Shown: one piece after another, positions 6,290 through 9,211 of the stretch | How the letters are laid out: the number at the start of each line of letters is the position of its first letter | Numbering within the stretch: position 1 is the stretch's first letter | Origin: Verrucomicrobiota bacterium | Lineage (GTDB): Bacteria > Verrucomicrobiota > Verrucomicrobiia > Opitutales > Oceanipulchritudinaceae | DNA length: 9,211 nt | Direction: 5' to 3' | NCBI GenBank assembly: GCA_009908535.1 | Contig: JAAAOD010000241.1 | Coordinates: forward strand, 1-9,211 | Notes under the pieces: model-generated | The model's input: the letters and a program-made list of their open reading frames with translations, nothing else | What the model was told of the DNA's origin: nothing | The model's database searches: none | Translations under genes and position numbers: made by a program

Positions 6290-7245
6290 GCTTTGTCCGC
6301 ACCGTCCTCGGAGACCTCCCCGCCAGCGAACTGGGGTGGTGTTACGCCCATGAGCACATCATCATCGACGACAGCGTGGCCACGCTGCGCTTCCCCGATT
6401 TCCACCTTCCCTCGGTGGAAAACGGGGTCGCCGAACTGCGGCGCTTCCGCCGCGACGGTGGTTCCGCCATGGTCGATTCCATGCCCTGTGATGCCGGGCG
6501 TAATGCCGGGAAGCTCGCGGAAATCTCCCGTCGCAGCGGCGTTCACATCGTCTGTCCGACCGGCCTGCACCTCGCGAAATACTACGACGACGGCCATTGG
6601 GGCGACCGCCTTTCCCTCGAAACCCTTGCCGGGCTATTCGTCGCCGATATCGAGGACGGCATCGACCGCTTCGATTACGGCGCCCCCGTCGTCGAGCGCA
6701 CGCCCCATCGCGCCGGGGTGATCAAGGTTGCCGGGGGGCTGGAAAAGCTGGATGACCGCGAAGGGCGGGCCTTCCGCGCCGCCGCCGCCGCCGCCCGCCG
6801 GACCGGCTGCCCCATCCTCACGCACTGCGAGCAGGGCACCGCCGCCCTTGAGCAGGTGGAGGTTTTCCGCGCCGCCGGCGTGCCGCTGGACCACGTCGTC
6901 CTCTCCCATACCGACCGGAAACCGGACCCGGCCTATCATCGGGAGGTGTTGCAGTCCGGGGTGAACCTCGAATACGATTCCGCCTTCCGCTGGAAGGACC
7001 GGCACGACAACCCCACCCTCGAGCTCCTGCGGGGGCTCTTCCCGGAGTTTCCCTGCCAGCTCATGCTTGGAATGGATGCCGCCCGCCCCGCGTACTGGAA
7101 AAGCTATGGAGGGGCGCCCGGGCTGAGTTTTCTCCTCACCGATTTCGCGGCGGCGCTCCGCGCCGCCGGCTTCACCGGGGAGGACCTCGAGCGCATCTTC
7201 GTCGCCAATCCCGCCCGCGCCTATTCCTTCGCCACCGGCGCCTAA
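6286..7245 (+). CDS. Phosphotriesterase-family metal-dependent hydrolase, probable sugar lactonase
   Basis: A 319-residue amidohydrolase-superfamily TIM barrel of the phosphotriesterase (PTE) group. All six metal ligands can be placed: the HxH pair H22/H24 in AHEHI, the bridging carboxylated Lys K147 in GVIKVAGG, H180 in LTHCEQGT, H208 in SHTDRKPD, and D264 in LGMD. The binuclear centre should therefore be intact. Many PTE-like proteins hydrolyse lactones rather than phosphotriesters, including sugar lactones. The neighbouring dehydrogenases would generate a lactone, so a sugar-lactone ring-opening role is the best guess (inference). The GTG start overlaps the preceding stop by 4 bases (GTGA), and GAGCTGGA just upstream is only a weak Shine-Dalgarno. 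This is the last gene of the operon. Its TAA overlaps the stop of the convergent GH57-like gene. Confidence 0.9.
   Translation: MSFVRTVLGDLPASELGWCYAHEHIIIDDSVATLRFPDFHLPSVENGVAELRRFRRDGGSAMVDSMPCDAGRNAGKLAEISRRSGVHIVCPTGLHLAKYYDDGHWGDRLSLETLAGLFVADIEDGIDRFDYGAPVVERTPHRAGVIKVAGGLEKLDDREGRAFRAAAAAARRTGCPILTHCEQGTAALEQVEVFRAAGVPLDHVVLSHTDRKPDPAYHREVLQSGVNLEYDSAFRWKDRHDNPTLELLRGLFPEFPCQLMLGMDAARPAYWKSYGGAPGLSFLLTDFAAALRAAGFTGEDLERIFVANPARAYSFATGA
6778..6795 (+). repeat. In-frame GCC x6 triplet repeat
   Basis: Six consecutive GCC codons encode Ala165-170 of the PTE-like protein, in a helix between the metal ligands K147 and H180. It is a simple repeat in GC-rich coding sequence and could change length by slippage in steps of one alanine without breaking the frame. 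Confidence 0.8.
7242..7245. other. Overlapping stop codons of convergent genes
   Basis: The TAA of the plus-strand PTE-like gene (7243-7245) and the TAG of the minus-strand GH57-like gene (7244-7242) share bases within CTAA. No spacer remains for a conventional intergenic terminator, and I see no GC hairpin followed by a T run on either side of the junction. Confidence 0.9.
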
Positions 7246-8735
7246 TCGAGCCCGGGGAAGTGCGCGCCCGTAAAGCCGCGGCGCTCGTACTCGGCGTACA
7301 CCGCCTTCACTTTGGCGCAGCCGGAACCGTTCGGGTCGCGCCCCTGCCCATCGTACTCCTTCATGGCCGCGTAGAGGGCGTGCTGCAGTTCATACAGGTT
7401 GAGCTTCTCCGTCTGCGCGAGGTCCTTGTCGGTGAACCAGTAGTCGTAGTACTCGTTCGTCGTCCGCCTTACGGGTTCGCTTTCGGGCTCGGGAAGGGAG
7501 GCGGCCTTTTCCTTCAACTCGGCGAGGACGGCCCGCGTCCGCTCCAGCTCGCGCTCCACCCAGCGGCGGTTGAAGGCGCAGGTCTTGCCGGGCGGCGGCG
7601 GCCAGCAGGCGTCGGAGTTCATGGCGTTGGTGCAGTGAAACCAGAATTTCTCCACCAGCTCGCGGAACTCCGGCCGGCCCTCGACCTTCCTTTGCACGCT
7701 GTCTTTGTAGTCGTATCTCAATACGGAGACCTGTCCCTGGTAGCGCAGGGCCTCGGGGGTTCCCGCCCAGCAATCCGCGTAGGTCCGGTGCCAGGCAAAC
7801 CCGTCCTCGACAAAGAAGGGTTCCTCCACCGCTTCCAGCTCGCAGGCCTCGCGGAAGGTGACCATGCGTCCCATTTCGAGAATGCCCTTGATCAGGTTCT
7901 CCAGCTTCTCCGCCGCCGTCGGATCGACGGCGAAACAACGGTCGTAATCCTGGTGGTGCTTGACGTAGTAGTACCCCGTCGTGCCCGTGTACTCGGCATC
8001 ATCGGCGATGATCACGGTGGCGTGGTTGCGGTCCTCCCCGGACCAGCGGCGGACGTTGGCGAGGTAGTCCTCGAGGGAGACCTTTCCGAGGAAATAACCG
8101 ACGTATTTGCCGACGAGGCGGTCGCTGCGGCAGAGACCGTGCAGCCCCGGGACGACATCCCGGAAGGGACGGTGCAGAAACCTGCAATCGGGATCGATGG
8201 GATATTCGGGGAGGTGGCCGCCCCAGTAAATGTCGCGGGCCCGGTTGCGCTCGATGAAGCCGTACTCCTTGTCGGTGGAAGTCATGTACGACTCGAAATC
8301 GAGGGTCAGGTACTTGTAGCCGACGTCGCGGAAGGTGCGCGGGACGTACTGCCGCCACGTGCATTCCGGGTTCCATGCCGACTCGGGGCGGAAGCCGAGG
8401 TGGCGCTCGTAGCTGCGCATGGCGAACTCGTTCGACCAGTAGCCGTCCTCCTCCGGCATGTTCGCGAGGATGGGATGCGCATAGGGCGCGCCCATGAATT
8501 CGCACTGCCCCGCCTCAATGGCCGCTTTCAGCTTCTCAAGGACGTCGGGCGTCTTTTCCGCCATCTGTTCGATGGTGTATCCGGAGGCCTCGAAGACGTA
8601 CTTGGCCTCCGGCACCTTCTCCCGGAAGACATCAAAGATGGTCTCGTAGGAGGCCCGGATGACCTGTTCGTACTTATCCTCCTCGAGGAAAGCATAGTTC
8701 AAGTTCGCGTGGAATATTGCTACGTAGTTCTGCAT
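7242..8735 (-). CDS. GH57-like glycoside hydrolase
   Basis: A 497-residue protein with the order of motifs of glycoside hydrolase family 57 and its relatives, which are retaining (alpha/beta)7-barrel enzymes acting on alpha-glucans or alpha-galactosides. Region 1 is FHANLNY (8-14). VFEASGYT is at 47-54. Region 2 is AGQCEFMGAPYAHPIL (75-90). Region 3 is AWNPECTW (120-127), with E124 as candidate nucleophile. Region 4 is IIADDAEYTG (242-251), with D245 or D246 as candidate acid. A helical C-terminal half follows, with NSDACW (373-378). There is no signal peptide, so it should act in the cytoplasm. The ATG at 8735 puts the first motif at residue 8, as expected; the open frame farther upstream is a shadow of the sulfatase gene. 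No Shine-Dalgarno is seen in the 14-base gap after the sulfatase stop. The substrate is unknown; the sulfatase neighbour hints at a sulfated glycan. Confidence 0.82.
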   Translation of the reverse strand: MQNYVAIFHANLNYAFLEEDKYEQVIRASYETIFDVFREKVPEAKYVFEASGYTIEQMAEKTPDVLEKLKAAIEAGQCEFMGAPYAHPILANMPEEDGYWSNEFAMRSYERHLGFRPESAWNPECTWRQYVPRTFRDVGYKYLTLDFESYMTSTDKEYGFIERNRARDIYWGGHLPEYPIDPDCRFLHRPFRDVVPGLHGLCRSDRLVGKYVGYFLGKVSLEDYLANVRRWSGEDRNHATVIIADDAEYTGTTGYYYVKHHQDYDRCFAVDPTAAEKLENLIKGILEMGRMVTFREACELEAVEEPFFVEDGFAWHRTYADCWAGTPEALRYQGQVSVLRYDYKDSVQRKVEGRPEFRELVEKFWFHCTNAMNSDACWPPPPGKTCAFNRRWVERELERTRAVLAELKEKAASLPEPESEPVRRTTNEYYDYWFTDKDLAQTEKLNLYELQHALYAAMKEYDGQGRDPNGSGCAKVKAVYAEYERRGFTGAHFPGLD

Positions 8736-8749
8736 AGAAAATTGTTGGG

Positions 8750-9211
8750 TTACGGCAGCCGGAACGGATCCGACGTTGTTTCGCTGTGTTCGGCGAGGAG
8801 GGCGCGCATTTCCTTGTGCACTTGCGTTTCGGCGTCGATCCGGTTCCGGGTCTCGCCGGGATCGTCGGGAAGGTAATAGAGGGCCTCGGCCCTCGCGCCG
8901 CCGGAATAGGCGGTGTACTTCCACCCGTCGGCCCGCAGGACGGCCCGCCCCACTTCCTCCCGGCGTTCCGGGGAAAGGTCGATGGGGATGACAAGATGGT
9001 CCCGCAGGGAAGCCGACCGGCCCTCCAGCAGGGGCCGCAGGGAGCGCCCGCGCAGATGCGGCGCCCCGTCGCGGCCGCCCGCTCCGGCGTAGTCAAGGCA
9101 GGTCGGCATGAAATCGAGGCCGGAGACGATCGCCTCGTCGTCCACACGGCCCTCCCCGCTGTCGTAGCGGCCGGGAGGCACCGCGATGAAGGGAACGCGC
9201 AACGTTTCCTC
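8750..9211 (-). CDS. Sulfatase (S1 type), C-terminal fragment cut by window edge
   Basis: The last 153 residues of a sulfatase, an alkaline-phosphatase-fold enzyme that hydrolyses sulfate esters. The visible part begins with LRVPFIAVPPG (4-14), the well-known segment after the catalytic half. It continues with GLDFMPTCLDYAG (31-43), GRSL (55-58), the RADGWKYT strand (93-100) and LYYLPDDPGETRN (111-123), in the usual order of the C-terminal sulfatase subdomain. The frame is open at the window edge, and an apparent TTG start at 9202 is internal. About 300-350 N-terminal residues, including the formylglycine motif and most metal ligands, lie to the right. Activity, signal peptide and substrate class therefore cannot be judged. 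It is upstream of and probably co-transcribed with the GH57-like gene 14 bases away. Confidence 0.9.
   Translation of the reverse strand, partial: EETLRVPFIAVPPGRYDSGEGRVDDEAIVSGLDFMPTCLDYAGAGGRDGAPHLRGRSLRPLLEGRSASLRDHLVIPIDLSPERREEVGRAVLRADGWKYTAYSGGARAEALYYLPDDPGETRNRIDAETQVHKEMRALLAEHSETTSDPFRLP

Noticed and set aside
7230..7240. Small inverted repeat CGCC-ACC-GGCG near the end of the PTE-like gene, considered as a terminator
   Set aside because: The stem is four base pairs, there is no T run after it, and it is inside coding sequence. Such repeats are expected by chance at this GC content.
7260..8876. 538-codon open frame on the plus strand
   Set aside because: It lies antisense to the GH57-like gene, which has recognisable motifs throughout. 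The antisense translation has no family features and is the expected GC-rich shadow.
8736..8924. Upstream extension of the GH57-like reading frame
   Set aside because: It overlaps the sulfatase C-terminus out of frame. The family's first motif begins only eight residues after the ATG at 8735.
1..9211. Search for tRNA/rRNA genes, CRISPR repeats, insertion sequences and attachment sites
   Set aside because: Nearly every base is inside a well-supported gene. No direct-repeat arrays, transposase motifs or terminal inverted repeats were seen.

Overview
The window is a GC-rich, almost wholly coding stretch of a bacterial chromosome. It holds nine protein genes, no RNA genes, no mobile element, no CRISPR array and no gap longer than 16 bases. 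Family content (an S1-type sulfatase, Gfo/Idh/MocA dehydrogenases, an FAD_oxidored-type flavoprotein, a GH57-like hydrolase) and mostly Shine-Dalgarno-poor starts resemble sulfatase-rich, polysaccharide-degrading bacteria of the Planctomycetes-Verrucomicrobia-Kiritimatiellota kind. That placement is inference from gene content; no marker gene is present.

Left part, plus strand (1-7245): seven genes form one tightly packed array. They are an SDR oxidoreductase (5' end cut by the window), a PfkB-type sugar kinase, a SIS-domain sugar isomerase-like protein (UPF0309 type), an FAD-dependent oxidoreductase, two different Gfo/Idh/MocA dehydrogenases, and a phosphotriesterase-family metal-dependent hydrolase, probably a lactonase. 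Four junctions are 4-base start/stop overlaps (GTGA or ATGA), one is an 8-base overlap and one is a 16-base gap, so this is surely one co-translated operon. Its promoter lies left of the window.

Right part, minus strand (7242-9211): the C-terminal end of a sulfatase is followed 14 bases later by a complete GH57-like glycoside hydrolase. This pair converges on the left operon, and the two terminal stop codons overlap by 4 bases.

Proposed logic (inference): the sulfatase desulfates a glycan fragment and the GH57-like enzyme, which has no signal peptide, cuts it in the cytoplasm. The operon then oxidises the released sugar or sugar acid (SDR, two Gfo/Idh/MocA enzymes, flavoprotein), opens a lactone (PTE-like enzyme), and isomerises and phosphorylates the product (SIS, PfkB). 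No transporter, regulator, dehydratase or aldolase is inside the window, so any complete pathway must extend beyond it. The exact substrate cannot be read from sequence. The combination may be an undescribed route for a sulfated or otherwise unusual sugar.
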